Shown here: positions 27,412 through 36,225 of the stretch, piece by piece
Numbering within the stretch: position 1 is the stretch's first letter
Layout of the letters: every line of letters begins with the position of its first letter
Source of the DNA: Sphingobacteriales bacterium
Lineage (GTDB): Bacteria > Bacteroidota > Bacteroidia > Sphingobacteriales > Sphingobacteriaceae
DNA length: 64,000 nt
NCBI GenBank assembly: GCA_025353765.1
Contig: JANXOD010000024.1
Location: 1-64,000, forward strand
Reading direction: 5' to 3'
Translations under genes and position numbers: made by a program
The notes under the pieces: model-generated
Databases searched by the model: none
What the model was told of the DNA's origin: nothing
The model's input: the letters and a program-made list of their open reading frames with translations, nothing else

Positions 27412-27747
27412 TTAATCGTCTTCGTAATCTAATCCTGTTGCAGAATTATAAACTCCCTGCAACTCAGAAAAAGCATGCATATCTTTGGTATTTCTGGCTA
27501 TAATCATTCCAGCTTGGTATGTTTTTATAGCATCAGCTTTACGATTAAGGGCTTCATACAATTTACCTAAATGATAATAAGTGCCTACATAATCAGAATG
27601 ATTAGTTATCAAATCTTGATAATATATAAGTGCTTTATCTGCTTCATTAGCGTTCAAATATTCGGTTGCAAGGGCATATTTAAGGAATGGATCATTGGGT
27701 TCATTCTCTATAAAATCCAAAAGCTTTTGTAATCGATTACGATGCAT
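27412..27747 (-). CDS. Small TPR-containing protein
   Basis: A 111-residue protein made of about three tetratricopeptide units (PFLKYALATEYLNANEADKA, VGTYYHLGKLYEALNRKADA, IKTYQAGMIIARNTKDMHAF). There is no signal peptide, so it is cytosolic. It probably mediates protein contacts; its partner is unknown. It diverges from etfB with only 45 bases between starts and is followed closely by chrA. Confidence 0.8.
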   Translation of the reverse strand: MHRNRLQKLLDFIENEPNDPFLKYALATEYLNANEADKALIYYQDLITNHSDYVGTYYHLGKLYEALNRKADAIKTYQAGMIIARNTKDMHAFSELQGVYNSATGLDYEDD

Positions 27748-27768
27748 TTTAAATTTGGCTTTTTTGAG

Positions 27769-27776
27769 TAGATTTG
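27769..27776 (+). promoter_or_regulatory. TAnnTTTG (-7) promoter box for etfB
   Basis: TAGATTTG followed by C lies 16 bases before the etfB ATG (27793), matching the Bacteroidota -7 consensus. This implies a leader of about 10 bases. Confidence 0.5.
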
Positions 27777-27792
27777 CAAAAACAGAATCTAG

Positions 27793-28530
27793 ATGAAAGT
27801 ATTAGTTTGTGTGAGTAACGTTCCGGATACTACGACAAAAATAACCTTTACGAATGATAATACCCAATTCAATACAGCGGGTGTTCAATTCATTCTTAAC
27901 CCATATGATGAGATTGCTTTAGCTCGTGCAATTGAGTTATGCGAAGGCGGTAAAGGTACAGTCACTGTAATAAATATAGGTGAAGTAAGTTCTGAACCTA
28001 CCATTCGCAAAGCCTTAGCTATTGGTGCCGATGATGCTGTTCGTATAAATGCAGCTCCACGCGATGCTTATTTTGTATCTTATCAAATTGCTCAGTACGC
28101 AAAAGATAAAGGATTTGATATGATTTTAACCGGCCGGGAATCTATTGATTATAACGGCTCTCAAGTTGCAGCTATGGTTGGAGAATTTTTAGATATTCCA
28201 TCCATTTCCATTATTAAAAAACTTGACTTTGACGGAAGTAATGCAACAATTCAGCGTGAAATTGAAGGCGGTAAAGAAATGTTAAGTGTACCTGCTCCAT
28301 TTATAGCAAGTTGTGCAGAAGGTGTTGCTGAAGCTAAAATTCCAAATATGCGTGGGATCATGTCTGCCAGAACAAAACCCTTGCAGGTTGTTGAAGCAGT
28401 TGAAATAGAAAAAGTGGCAGACATAAAACATTATGAAACTCCTGCCCCACGCGGTTCTGTAAAATTAGTGCCAGCAGAAGAAACTGATCAACTGATAAAT
28501 CTATTGCATACAGAGACAAGAGTTATTTAA
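27793..28530 (+). CDS. etfB: Electron transfer flavoprotein, beta subunit
   Basis: A 245-residue EtfB: MKVLVCVSNVPDTTTKITF, NPYDEIALARAIELCEG and the nucleotide-binding segment LTGRESIDYNGSQVAAMVGE. The DxxxxxN-type loop and C-terminal PNMRGIMSARTKPLQVVE fit the family. With EtfA it carries electrons from acyl-CoA dehydrogenases to the quinone pool. etfA follows after 90 bases. Confidence 0.95.
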   Translation: MKVLVCVSNVPDTTTKITFTNDNTQFNTAGVQFILNPYDEIALARAIELCEGGKGTVTVINIGEVSSEPTIRKALAIGADDAVRINAAPRDAYFVSYQIAQYAKDKGFDMILTGRESIDYNGSQVAAMVGEFLDIPSISIIKKLDFDGSNATIQREIEGGKEMLSVPAPFIASCAEGVAEAKIPNMRGIMSARTKPLQVVEAVEIEKVADIKHYETPAPRGSVKLVPAEETDQLINLLHTETRVI

Positions 28531-28593
28531 ATCTCAAATTTTATTTGGTGCAAAAAGATTTAAATTATAAATTATTTATTCATTAAAATTCAT

Positions 28594-28616
28594 CCGCTTA
28601 AGCGGGATTAAGGAGG
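28594..28616 (+). promoter_or_regulatory. 12-bp palindrome plus strong Shine-Dalgarno upstream of etfA
   Basis: A perfect palindrome, CCGCTTAAGCGG (28594-28605), is followed by AAGGAGG at 28610-28616, four bases before the etfA ATG. A near-perfect anti-SD match is rare in this clade and I see no comparable one elsewhere in the window. The short stem so close to the site could tune etfA translation relative to etfB. Confidence 0.5.
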
Positions 28617-28620
28617 CTAA

Positions 28621-29598
28621 ATGTCAATTTTAGTATACGTAGAGAATGCAGATGGCAAGTTTAAAAAATCTACTTTTGAAGTAGTATCTTATGCCAAGGC
28701 GATAGCAGATCAATTAAATACGAATGTGGTAGCTGTTTCCATTGGGAGTGTTGATCAAACCGGATTAAGCAATTTAGGTAAGTATGGGGCTTCAAAAGTT
28801 TTGAACGTGTCTAATGAAAAACTAAAATCTTTTGTTAACCAGGCCTATGCATCCATCATTGCAGAAGCAGCTAAAAAAGAAAATGCGAATGTGGTTATTT
28901 TAGCTAATTCATTTAGTGGTAAAGGCCTTGCCCCGCGTATAGCTGTAAAATTAAAAGCTGGTTTAGCTGATGGTGCCGTAGAATTACCAAAAACAGATGG
29001 CGGTAAGTTCAGTGTTAAAAAAACGGCGTTTTCTGGCAAAGCATTTGCTTCGGTAGAGTTAACTTCAGAAATAAAAATCATTGCTTTAAACCCTAATTCC
29101 TACCAGGTTATAGAGTCTGGTTCTACAGCAAGTATTGAAGATTTTCAATCAGAAGCTAAAGAATCTGATTTTAGAACTATGGTGAAAGAGATTGTTAGAG
29201 CTACGGATAAGATTGCGCTACCAGATGCAGAATTAGTAGTTTCTGCCGGCCGTGGAATGAAAGGTCCCGAAAATTGGGGAATGATAGAAGAATTAGCAAA
29301 GGTTTTAGGTGCGGCAACGGCTTGCTCAAAACCAGTTTCAGATGCCGGATGGCGCCCGCATGAAGAACATGTTGGACAAACAGGAATTGCTGTTAGTCCT
29401 AATTTGTATATTGCGATAGGTATATCAGGCGCAATTCAACACTTAGCCGGTGTAAGCTCATCAAAAACGATTGTAGTGATAAATAAAGATCCAGAAGCTC
29501 CATTTTTTAAAGTTGCTGATTATGGCATGGTTGGAGATGCATTTGAAATCGTACCAAAATTAATTGAATCTATAAAATCATATAAAGCTCAAGTCTAA
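28621..29598 (+). CDS. etfA: Electron transfer flavoprotein, alpha subunit
   Basis: A 325-residue EtfA. The N-terminal domain (MSILVYVENADGKFKKSTFE) is followed by the C-terminal FAD-binding domain with VSAGRGMKGPENWGMIEELA, CSKPVSDAGWRPHEEHVGQTG, YIAIGISGAIQHLAG and VINKDPEAPFFKVADYGMVG. It binds FAD and pairs with EtfB. The unusual leader with a palindrome and AAGGAGG is listed separately. Confidence 0.95.
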   Translation: MSILVYVENADGKFKKSTFEVVSYAKAIADQLNTNVVAVSIGSVDQTGLSNLGKYGASKVLNVSNEKLKSFVNQAYASIIAEAAKKENANVVILANSFSGKGLAPRIAVKLKAGLADGAVELPKTDGGKFSVKKTAFSGKAFASVELTSEIKIIALNPNSYQVIESGSTASIEDFQSEAKESDFRTMVKEIVRATDKIALPDAELVVSAGRGMKGPENWGMIEELAKVLGAATACSKPVSDAGWRPHEEHVGQTGIAVSPNLYIAIGISGAIQHLAGVSSSKTIVVINKDPEAPFFKVADYGMVGDAFEIVPKLIESIKSYKAQV

Positions 29599-29683
29599 TA
29601 TAGTTGGTAATGGAATAGTTAGCAGTAGGCATCAAAAAACTGTTAACTGTAAACCTTAAACTACTAGCTATTAACTAATTGTT

Positions 29684-30280
29684 ATGAAAAAGATCAAGTT
29701 AGATATTGTTGGGTTATCCTATAGTCAAACACAATCTGGTGCTTATGCACTTGTTTTAGGAGAAGTTAACGGCCGACGCCGATTACCAATCATCATAGGC
29801 GGGTTTGAAGCACAGGCTATTGCGATCGAGATTGAAAAAATGACTCCAAGTCGCCCATTAACGCATGATCTTTTTAAATCTTTTGCTGAATCTTACCACA
29901 TTAATGTGCAAGAAGTAATTATCTATAACCTAATAGATGGCATTTTTTATGCTAAACTCCTTTGTAATGATGGTAAAAAAACTGTTGAGATAGACGCACG
30001 AACTTCGGATGCTATTGCTCTATCAGTACGTTTTGAATGCCCAATATATACTTATGAGTTTATTCTGGCCACAGCCGGTATTATTATTGAAGGAAATGAT
30101 TTTGTTTTCCTTGAAAATATAGAAACTTCAACTGAAGAACAGGCAATAGGTACAACCTTAAATTTAACGTCTTTAACAGATGAAGAGCTTAAAACCAGAT
30201 TAAAGGAAGCCTTAACTGAAGAGGCCTATGAAAAAGCTGCAAAAATAAGAGATGAGCTTACCAAGCGAAAATCTTCATAA
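29684..30280 (+). CDS. Bifunctional nuclease (BFN/DUF151) domain protein with a C-terminal UVR motif
   Basis: A 198-residue protein. The BFN domain spans about 1-140 (LPIIIGGFEAQAIAIEIEKM, RPLTHDLFKSFAESY, VEIDARTSDAIALSVRF). A UvrB/UvrC-type motif follows at about 160-195 (LKEALTEEAYEKAAKIRDEL). This fusion is usual in Bacteroidota. BFN domains have reported nuclease activity in plants and thermophiles, and the UVR motif mediates protein contact. It follows etfA after 85 bases of degenerate short repeats. Confidence 0.88.
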   Translation: MKKIKLDIVGLSYSQTQSGAYALVLGEVNGRRRLPIIIGGFEAQAIAIEIEKMTPSRPLTHDLFKSFAESYHINVQEVIIYNLIDGIFYAKLLCNDGKKTVEIDARTSDAIALSVRFECPIYTYEFILATAGIIIEGNDFVFLENIETSTEEQAIGTTLNLTSLTDEELKTRLKEALTEEAYEKAAKIRDELTKRKSS

Positions 30281-30352
30281 ATATTCCTTAAAAGTTTATT
30301 ATTACCAATCTTATTTCTAAATTTCCCTCTTAATTCAGAATTAAATTCTTTT

Positions 30353-31627
30353 ATGGAAAGATTTACCGGCCTTATTGGCATTGTCCTTATTTTTGCTATA
30401 GCCTTCCTGATGTCAAATAATCGGAAAGCAATCAATTACCGGTTAGTATTCTCCGGATTAGCAGTTCAATTAATTTTAGCTCTATTTATTTTGAAGGTAC
30501 CCGTTGGAAAAGAAATTTTCTCCTGGCTGGGTGCTGCCGTAACTAAAATATTAGATTTTTCGCAAGCTGGTGCAGCCTTTGTTTTTGGCGCTTTAGTTAA
30601 TAAAGAATTAATGGATAAAGCTTTTGGAGCTGGTCATGATTTTATATTCTTCTTTAAAATTATTCCTACCATTATATTTGTAGCCGTTTTGGTAAGTGTG
30701 GCTTATTATCTGGGTATTATGCAGCGTATTGTAAAATTCCTGGCTTTTATAGTATACAAAGTGATGGGCGTATCCGGCTCTGAGGCATTATCAAACGTAG
30801 CTAGTGCATTTGTAGGCCAGGTAGAAGCTCAGATCATGATAAAACCCTATTTAAAAGGAATGACCATGTCGGAATTACTGGCATCAATGACTGGTAGTAT
30901 GGCTTGTATTGCAGGTGGCGTTATGGCCGTTTATATTGCTTTAGGTGTTCCTGCAGAATATTTAATAGCTGCAAGTATAATGGCAGCTCCTGCGGCTTTG
31001 GTTATATCTAAAATTGTGTGGCCAGAGACTGAAGTATCAGAAACCAAAGGTAAAGTGTCTTTAGAGATCAAAAAGACTAATGAAAATCTTGTTGATGCTA
31101 TTTCACATGGTGCCAGTGATGGTTTAAAAGTAGGGTTAAATGTAGTTGCCATGCTTATCGGATTTATTGCCATTATCGCGCTACTTGATTATGTATTAGG
31201 AAAAATCGGATCAGGTTTAGGTCATTTGGGTCTTTCTTTAGCATTTATAGGTATTGATATAAATACGTTAAGTTTAAATCAAATTCTTGGCTCTGTATTT
31301 TCAGTTTTTGCCTACGCGATGGGTGTACCGGGAAAAGATATTCATGCAGCCGGCTCGTTAATGGGTACCAAAATGGTAATTAATGAATTTGTAGCTTACC
31401 TTGACTTAGCAAAGATTAAAGCTACACTTGATGCAAAAACTGTTATAATTACCAGTTTTGCACTTTGCGGATTTGCCAATTTCAGTTCTATTGCAATACA
31501 GGTTGGCGGTATAGGGGAACTTGCGCCCGAAAGACGCACTGATTTGGCAAAGTTAGGTGTAAGAGCTTTAATTTGCGGTACATTAGCATCTTATTTATCT
31601 GCAACAATTGCCGGAATTTTAATGTAA
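30353..31627 (+). CDS. Concentrative nucleoside transporter (CNT/NupC family)
   Basis: A 424-residue membrane protein with about ten helices and CNT signatures: QAGAAFVFGALVN, GVSGSEALSNVASAFVGQVE (nucleoside- and cation-binding region), MTMSELLASMTGSMACIAGG, and ANFSSIAIQVGGIGELAPER. It imports nucleosides with Na+ or H+. It lies 72 bases after the BFN gene and 9 bases before a broken DUF3667 gene. Confidence 0.93.
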   Translation: MERFTGLIGIVLIFAIAFLMSNNRKAINYRLVFSGLAVQLILALFILKVPVGKEIFSWLGAAVTKILDFSQAGAAFVFGALVNKELMDKAFGAGHDFIFFFKIIPTIIFVAVLVSVAYYLGIMQRIVKFLAFIVYKVMGVSGSEALSNVASAFVGQVEAQIMIKPYLKGMTMSELLASMTGSMACIAGGVMAVYIALGVPAEYLIAASIMAAPAALVISKIVWPETEVSETKGKVSLEIKKTNENLVDAISHGASDGLKVGLNVVAMLIGFIAIIALLDYVLGKIGSGLGHLGLSLAFIGIDINTLSLNQILGSVFSVFAYAMGVPGKDIHAAGSLMGTKMVINEFVAYLDLAKIKATLDAKTVIITSFALCGFANFSSIAIQVGGIGELAPERRTDLAKLGVRALICGTLASYLSATIAGILM

Positions 31628-31636
31628 AAACCTGCA

Positions 31637-32664
31637 ATGAAAAAGCATTACAGAGTAGAAAATAATTGTTTAAACTGTAGTGAATTAGTAACAGGTAAAT
31701 TTTGTTCTGAATGCGGACAGGAAAATATTGAAGTAAGGGAAAATTTCTGGAGCTTGCTTACTCATAGTGTTAGCCATTACTTTCATTTTGACAATAAATT
31801 TTTCAATAGTTTTATCCCTTTAATAACTAAACCCGGATATTTAACGAATGAATACAATGCAGGACGAAGGGTTTCTCACCTTCCACCGGTAACTATGTAT
31901 TTGTTTATAAGCTTTATCTTTTTTTTATTCGTATTGCCTCATCAAAACTGGGAAGCCCAATCTTATAAAGTTCTAGATCAAGGTCGTGAAAAAGAATTAT
32001 TTACTTTAAATTCTAAACTTAAATCTTCCAATATTTCTGCACAAGAACGAACTAATATTGAAAAGAAGATTGATATTCTCCAATCTCAAAAAAATAATGG
32101 ATTAAATATCTCTTGAGGAGAGTATGATTTTTATAAAAAAGAGTTTAAGACGATTAAAGACTACGAATCCTTTCAGCAAAATCTTCCTGTCAATAAACAA
32201 GCTAGTTTTATTGAACATTTCATGACAAAGAGCAAATACAATTTAAGCAGGAAAATGGCAACAGGTCGGATTATCTTATACTAGATAGTTTCCGGCAAAA
32301 TATCCCAAAAATCATGTTTGTTTTAATGCCCCTATTTGCAATAATACTAACATTAACTTTCCATAAATCTAAAGTATATTTTATTGAACATTTAATGTAT
32401 ACTATTCATATACATTCATTTCTGTTTTTGTTATATATATTTTTCTTATTAATGAAAAAGTTGTTACCTGATTGGACCCATAGTGGACTATATTTTCTAC
32501 TAATTATTTCATCTATCTGGTATATATATCAATCTTTACGAACTGTATATAAGTACTCCAGACTAAGTACTGTATTCCGATTTTTACTCCTTAGTATATC
32601 TTATATCTTAGTAATGGTCATAAGTATTGCCTCGGTTTTAACAATTACCATAGCAACTATATAA
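31637..32664 (+). pseudogene. DUF3667 membrane protein with an in-frame TGA and a frameshift
   Basis: The first piece (31637-32116) has the DUF3667 start: an N-terminal zinc-ribbon-like part (CLNCSELVTGKFCSECGQEN), then FWSLLTHSVSHYFHFDNKFF and a first membrane helix. It stops at TGA 32114-32116, but the same frame reads on as GEYDFYKKEFKTIKDYESFQ to MTK near 32230. There the frame shifts by one base, and an extra A in the AAA at 32227-32229 would join it to EQIQFKQENGN, DYLILDSFRQNIPKIMF and the C-terminal membrane helices ending at 32664. Two lesions in one gene favour genuine decay, although the shift could be an error. Confidence 0.8.
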
Positions 32665-32692
32665 AATCCACTTAATATCAGAATAAATCATT

Positions 32693-33979
32693 TTAACGCT
32701 TATCAATATCAACAAAATCTCTATTTACTTCTCCTACATAAATTTGACGCGGGCGGCCAATAGGTTCTTTATTTTCACGCATTTCTTTCCATTGTGCAAT
32801 CCATCCCGGTAAACGACCTAAGGCAAATAACACCGTAAACATATCTGTTGGAAAACCTAAAGCACGGTAAATAATACCAGAGTAAAAATCAACGTTAGGA
32901 TATAATTTTCGCTCTACAAAGTAAGGATCGTTTAATGCTGCGGCTTCCAATTTTTTTGCAATATCTAAAATAGGATCATCTACTCCTAATTTATCTAATA
33001 CATCATCACAGGCTTTTTTAATGATTTTAGCACGCGGATCGAAATTCTTATAAACCCGGTGCCCAAATCCCATTAACCTGAAACCATCATTTTTATCTTT
33101 TGCTTTATTAATCCACTTATCTGTATCGCCACCATCATCTTTAATTTGCTCTAGCATTTCTATTACCGCCTGGTTTGCTCCTCCATGTAAAGGGCCCCAT
33201 AAAGCAGAAATTCCAGCAGAGATAGAAGCATATAAATTACAGTCGGAGGATCCCACCATGCGAACTGTTGATGTTGAGCAATTTTGCTCATGATCTGCAT
33301 GCAAAATAAGTAAGACATTCATCGCAGAAACCACAACCGGGTCAATTTCTATATCTTCTGTACGCTGGCCAAAGGTCATATTAAGGAAATTACTTACGTA
33401 ATCCAGCTTATTTTGAGGATAAATAATAGGGTGTCCTAATGATTTTTTATAAATCCATGATACTACCGTTGCCATTTTTGCAAGCAGCTTAATCATCGTT
33501 AAATTTTGTTCCTCTGCCGTTTGTTTTGGATTTAATGATTCCGGATAAAATGAAGATAGAGAGCAAATAAGAGAGGATAACTGGCCCATCGGATGAGACT
33601 TTGAAGGAAATCCATCAAAGAATTTTTTCATGTCCTCATGCACCAGTGTATGACGGGATATATCTTTTTGAAAAGCATCAATCTGAGATTTTGTTGGAAG
33701 TTCTCCATAAATCAATAAATACGCCACTTCAAGAAAAGAGGATTTCTCAGCAAGCTGCTCAATAGAATATCCACGATATTTTAATATTCCCTTTTCTCCG
33801 TCTAAAAATGTAATTGCACTTTTAGTTGCTCCTGTATTTTTATAGCCAGAATCTAAGGTAATATAGCCGCTTTCATCACGAAGTTTAGAAATATCAATGG
33901 CTTTTTCACCTTCAGTACCCGTGATTACAGGCATGTTGTACGTATTATCTCCTAATTTTAAGGATGCTTCTTCTAACAT
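32693..33979 (-). CDS. gltA: Citrate synthase
   Basis: A 428-residue type II (hexameric-type) citrate synthase. The N-terminal beta domain (ITFLDGEKGILKYRGYSIEQ) is followed by LILHADHEQNCSTSTVRMVG (catalytic His), SALWGPLHGGANQAVIEMLE (catalytic His) and MGFGHRVYKNFDPRAKII, with the catalytic Asp in the C-terminal NVDFYSGIIYRALGF. It condenses oxaloacetate and acetyl-CoA at the entry to the TCA cycle. It is convergent with the broken DUF3667 gene. Confidence 0.96.
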   Translation of the reverse strand: MLEEASLKLGDNTYNMPVITGTEGEKAIDISKLRDESGYITLDSGYKNTGATKSAITFLDGEKGILKYRGYSIEQLAEKSSFLEVAYLLIYGELPTKSQIDAFQKDISRHTLVHEDMKKFFDGFPSKSHPMGQLSSLICSLSSFYPESLNPKQTAEEQNLTMIKLLAKMATVVSWIYKKSLGHPIIYPQNKLDYVSNFLNMTFGQRTEDIEIDPVVVSAMNVLLILHADHEQNCSTSTVRMVGSSDCNLYASISAGISALWGPLHGGANQAVIEMLEQIKDDGGDTDKWINKAKDKNDGFRLMGFGHRVYKNFDPRAKIIKKACDDVLDKLGVDDPILDIAKKLEAAALNDPYFVERKLYPNVDFYSGIIYRALGFPTDMFTVLFALGRLPGWIAQWKEMRENKEPIGRPRQIYVGEVNRDFVDIDKR

Positions 33980-33996
33980 ATAAATGTATTATGAAA

Positions 33997-34004
33997 CAAA
34001 ATTA
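33997..34004 (-). promoter_or_regulatory. TAnnTTTG (-7) promoter box for gltA
   Basis: On the minus strand TAATTTTG lies 17 bases upstream of the gltA ATG (33979), matching the clade consensus. I see no good -33 TTTG at the usual spacing. Confidence 0.45.
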
Positions 34005-34173
34005 ATTAAATATGATTGTTTTCGGCCTAAAATTGAATAAACCTTTGCAATTTTTTGTTAAATAATACAAGGGAAAAGTAAAATGCAAAATGGATTTTGT
34101 AATGCAGTTAAAAACACCATGCTAATCTGCTAAATCCATCATATATCAGATTATTTTTATTTAAAATTAAAAT

Positions 34174-34716
34174 CTACTTCTTTTTTATTTCTTCCTTTAT
34201 TTCGCCACAATTTACCATGTCATCTCCGTAATATGGATTTCTTATTTTGCTGGCAGATGCTAACCAATAAGCACCTTTTCCGTCATTAGCCATAGGGCAA
34301 TAATCCACATATATTTCACCTGATACGATTTCTGCATGTTTTAATAAGGCAACGATATCAGAACTTAAAGGAATAAAGTTCAAGCGCTGATCATTAATAT
34401 TGGTAGAATTACCTATTTTTTGGGCTACTACTGCAGTATTTTCACATCCACTTATTTTTACTAAAGCTTTTGCTAGTTCATTACCAGCTTTTTTTGCATC
34501 TACCGAATCTGATGCAATTAATGCATTTTTCAAATGATTATAATGTGTATAAATTCCTTGAATTTTAGTGTCTTTTAAAACAACAATTGTGTCTGGTGAT
34601 GCTATAGTATCTTTAGAGGAATTAGTAGAAGAAATATTTTGATTATTTTTCTGATTACATGCTACAATAAATAACGATAATCCGGCTATCATTATAACTA
34701 ATTTAAGTCTGATCAT
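34174..34716 (-). CDS. DUF3347 family lipoprotein
   Basis: A 180-residue protein with a lipobox (SLFIVACNQ, Cys about residue 20), so it should be lipid-anchored. A Ser/Thr/Asn-rich linker precedes a helical domain (YTHYNHLKNALIASDSVDAK) and the family-defining C-terminal block VDYCPMANDGKGAYWL, then NPYYGDDMVNCG. DUF3347 domains often occur with copper or heavy-metal efflux proteins; the conserved Cys and Met residues suggest metal binding. No efflux genes are beside it here. Confidence 0.85.
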   Translation of the reverse strand: MIRLKLVIMIAGLSLFIVACNQKNNQNISSTNSSKDTIASPDTIVVLKDTKIQGIYTHYNHLKNALIASDSVDAKKAGNELAKALVKISGCENTAVVAQKIGNSTNINDQRLNFIPLSSDIVALLKHAEIVSGEIYVDYCPMANDGKGAYWLASASKIRNPYYGDDMVNCGEIKEEIKKK

Positions 34717-34756
34717 TTTCTTTTATTTTAATTATTAATATTAATATATTCAAAAG

Positions 34757-34790
34757 CAAAAAAATCCCGCTTTACAAGCAGGATTTTTAC
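34757..34790 (-). terminator. Rho-independent terminator of the beta-barrel gene
   Basis: A 9-bp stem (34764-34772 with 34776-34784, one G-U pair in the minus-strand RNA) with a 3-base loop is followed on the minus strand by a run of seven T. It begins 14 bases after the stop of the upstream beta-barrel gene. A T tract on the other side could also make it work on the plus strand. Confidence 0.8.
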
Positions 34791-34803
34791 TATTATTCTA
34801 GGA

Positions 34804-35349
34804 TTATCTGCTTAAATTAAATGCGTAAGCAATACGTAAAGCAACCTGTGCTAAATTATTCCCATCCTGAGCAAAGCCTTCATAACGTAAACCTAAATCA
34901 AGACCATTATTAAACCCAAGACCAATACCTGGAGCATAAACCAATGCTGTTCCTTGCCCTTTATCGGTGCCAAAAGCTGCACCGACTTCACCTGCAATGT
35001 AGAAGCGCTCTACCGGGAAAATTTTAATCCCTAATTTAACTGGAATATATCCTATACCAGTTTGGCCATCGAGGGTTTGAACGTCACCTTTAAAAGAGAA
35101 GTTCGTGTATCCTGCTGATAAAGTAGCTGATATATTACTGAAAAAATCTTTTTGCAGCTTTAAATCGCCACCTAAAGCAATATCATAGAAATCATTGGTA
35201 GGAAGTCCTACATTAAAGCCAATCCCTAATCTTACATCTTTAGAATCACCAGCAGGAGTTTTTTTAGTTTGAGCATTTGCATTGTTTGCTCCTATTAATA
35301 TTGCAATTGCAGCTACTGCATTTACAAAAAAGGTTGTACTTCTTTTCAT
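34804..35349 (-). CDS. Small outer-membrane beta-barrel protein
   Basis: A 181-residue protein with a signal peptide (ending GANNANAQT) and an OmpW/OmpX-style barrel: LGIGFNVGLPTNDFYDIALG, ISATLSAGYTNFSF, GYIPVKLGIKIFPVERFYIA, GEVGAAFGTDKGQG, and a terminal strand QVALRIAYAFNLSR ending in an aromatic pattern. A longer frame starts at 35379, but ATG 35349 gives a normal signal peptide. Function unknown; likely a structural or porin-like membrane protein. Confidence 0.8.
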   Translation of the reverse strand: MKRSTTFFVNAVAAIAILIGANNANAQTKKTPAGDSKDVRLGIGFNVGLPTNDFYDIALGGDLKLQKDFFSNISATLSAGYTNFSFKGDVQTLDGQTGIGYIPVKLGIKIFPVERFYIAGEVGAAFGTDKGQGTALVYAPGIGLGFNNGLDLGLRYEGFAQDGNNLAQVALRIAYAFNLSR

Positions 35350-35488
35350 ATTTTGTTTTATATATTTTGACTTAACCAAAAGTTAAAGCTCATCAGTATT
35401 TACAATACTGATGCCAAATTCTTCTGAGACAACTATTAAATTTAATTAATACTTTAATATAATTATTATATCTTACTAAAATAAAAAC

Positions 35489-35496
35489 TATCTTTG
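35489..35496 (+). promoter_or_regulatory. TAnnTTTG (-7) promoter box of the DUF892 gene
   Basis: TATCTTTG matches the clade consensus. It overlaps the TTG at 35494 that would otherwise be the first possible start codon, so translation should begin at ATG 35524. Confidence 0.5.
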
Positions 35497-35523
35497 TTGT
35501 ACATTAAAGCAATAATTTGCATT

Positions 35524-36060
35524 ATGAAAAAACTGCATCTTATCCTAAAACCCAGGTTTCTAAAGTTAGGTATGGGGCCAATTCTATATAATAAGGCTAA
35601 TTATATTGAAAATCTACATTTTATTTATTCAGCAGAAAACTGTTGTCTTCGCAAAATACCCCGTTTAGTTATCCTACTTGGGCGTACGGAGTTTTCAAAA
35701 TTACTAAGTGACCACATTTCTGTAATAATGGACAGATTAAACCGGCTTGACTATATTTTTTACATCCAAAAGTCTCGTGCAAAAGGAAAAATTTGTAACA
35801 CATTTAAAAATTTTATAAGCAAAGTCAATGAATTTGCTCATATCAGTGAATTCAATGATATCAAATTAAATTTGGATATTATTGATGAGTTGATGGCAAT
35901 TAGCAGATATAGAAACTATATATACAATATTCTGGCCTATACAAAAAACACACCTCCACAGAATAATATTAAATCATTAATTATAGATAGCTTAAAAGAA
36001 GAAGAAAGCTTTTATCAAGGCTTAATAAAAATGCAAATGGATGTGAATTCCATAAAGTAA
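35524..36060 (+). CDS. Divergent DUF892 (YciE/YciF-type) ferritin-like protein
   Basis: A 178-residue helical protein. The pattern fits DUF892: LHFIYSAENCCLRKIPRLVI (family: L-x-D-x-Y-x-A-E, then K-x-L-P), LLSDHISVIMDRLNRLDYIF (family: HxxxTxxQxxRLxxIF), KSRAKGKICNTFKNFI (family: GKxCxAMxGLI), and a last helix pair ending SLKEEESFYQGLIK. The Glu of SAEN and the His of SDHI match the di-metal ligands. The Tyr/Asp positions and the C-terminal glycine pattern are poorly kept, hence divergent. DUF892 proteins are stress-linked. It lies upstream of htpG in a stress-type neighbourhood. The start is discussed under the promoter entry. Confidence 0.6.
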   Translation: MKKLHLILKPRFLKLGMGPILYNKANYIENLHFIYSAENCCLRKIPRLVILLGRTEFSKLLSDHISVIMDRLNRLDYIFYIQKSRAKGKICNTFKNFISKVNEFAHISEFNDIKLNLDIIDELMAISRYRNYIYNILAYTKNTPPQNNIKSLIIDSLKEEESFYQGLIKMQMDVNSIK

Positions 36061-36156
36061 TGAGTTATTTACTCGATTAACATTCCTTTTTAGTCAATTT
36101 TTATTCATTACAATATTTTTTCTTGTCCTAAATAACAGTTAATATACATCTTTAAC

Positions 36157-36183
36157 TGACATGCTGGCATTTATCTAATTTTG
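36157..36183 (+). promoter_or_regulatory. htpG promoter: TGACA-N3-TGGCA element and TAATTTTG box
   Basis: TAATTTTG (36176-36183) matches the Bacteroidota -7 box and lies 42 bases before the htpG ATG. Seven bases upstream of it lies TGACATGCTGGCA (36157-36169), an imperfect TGnCA-N3-TGnCA arrangement placed where the -33 region should be. It could be an operator or an alternative promoter element for heat-shock control; this is inference. Confidence 0.45.
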
Positions 36184-36225
36184 GAATAGCTCTTGATAAA
36201 AGCTTATCATATATAAATAAAAAAT

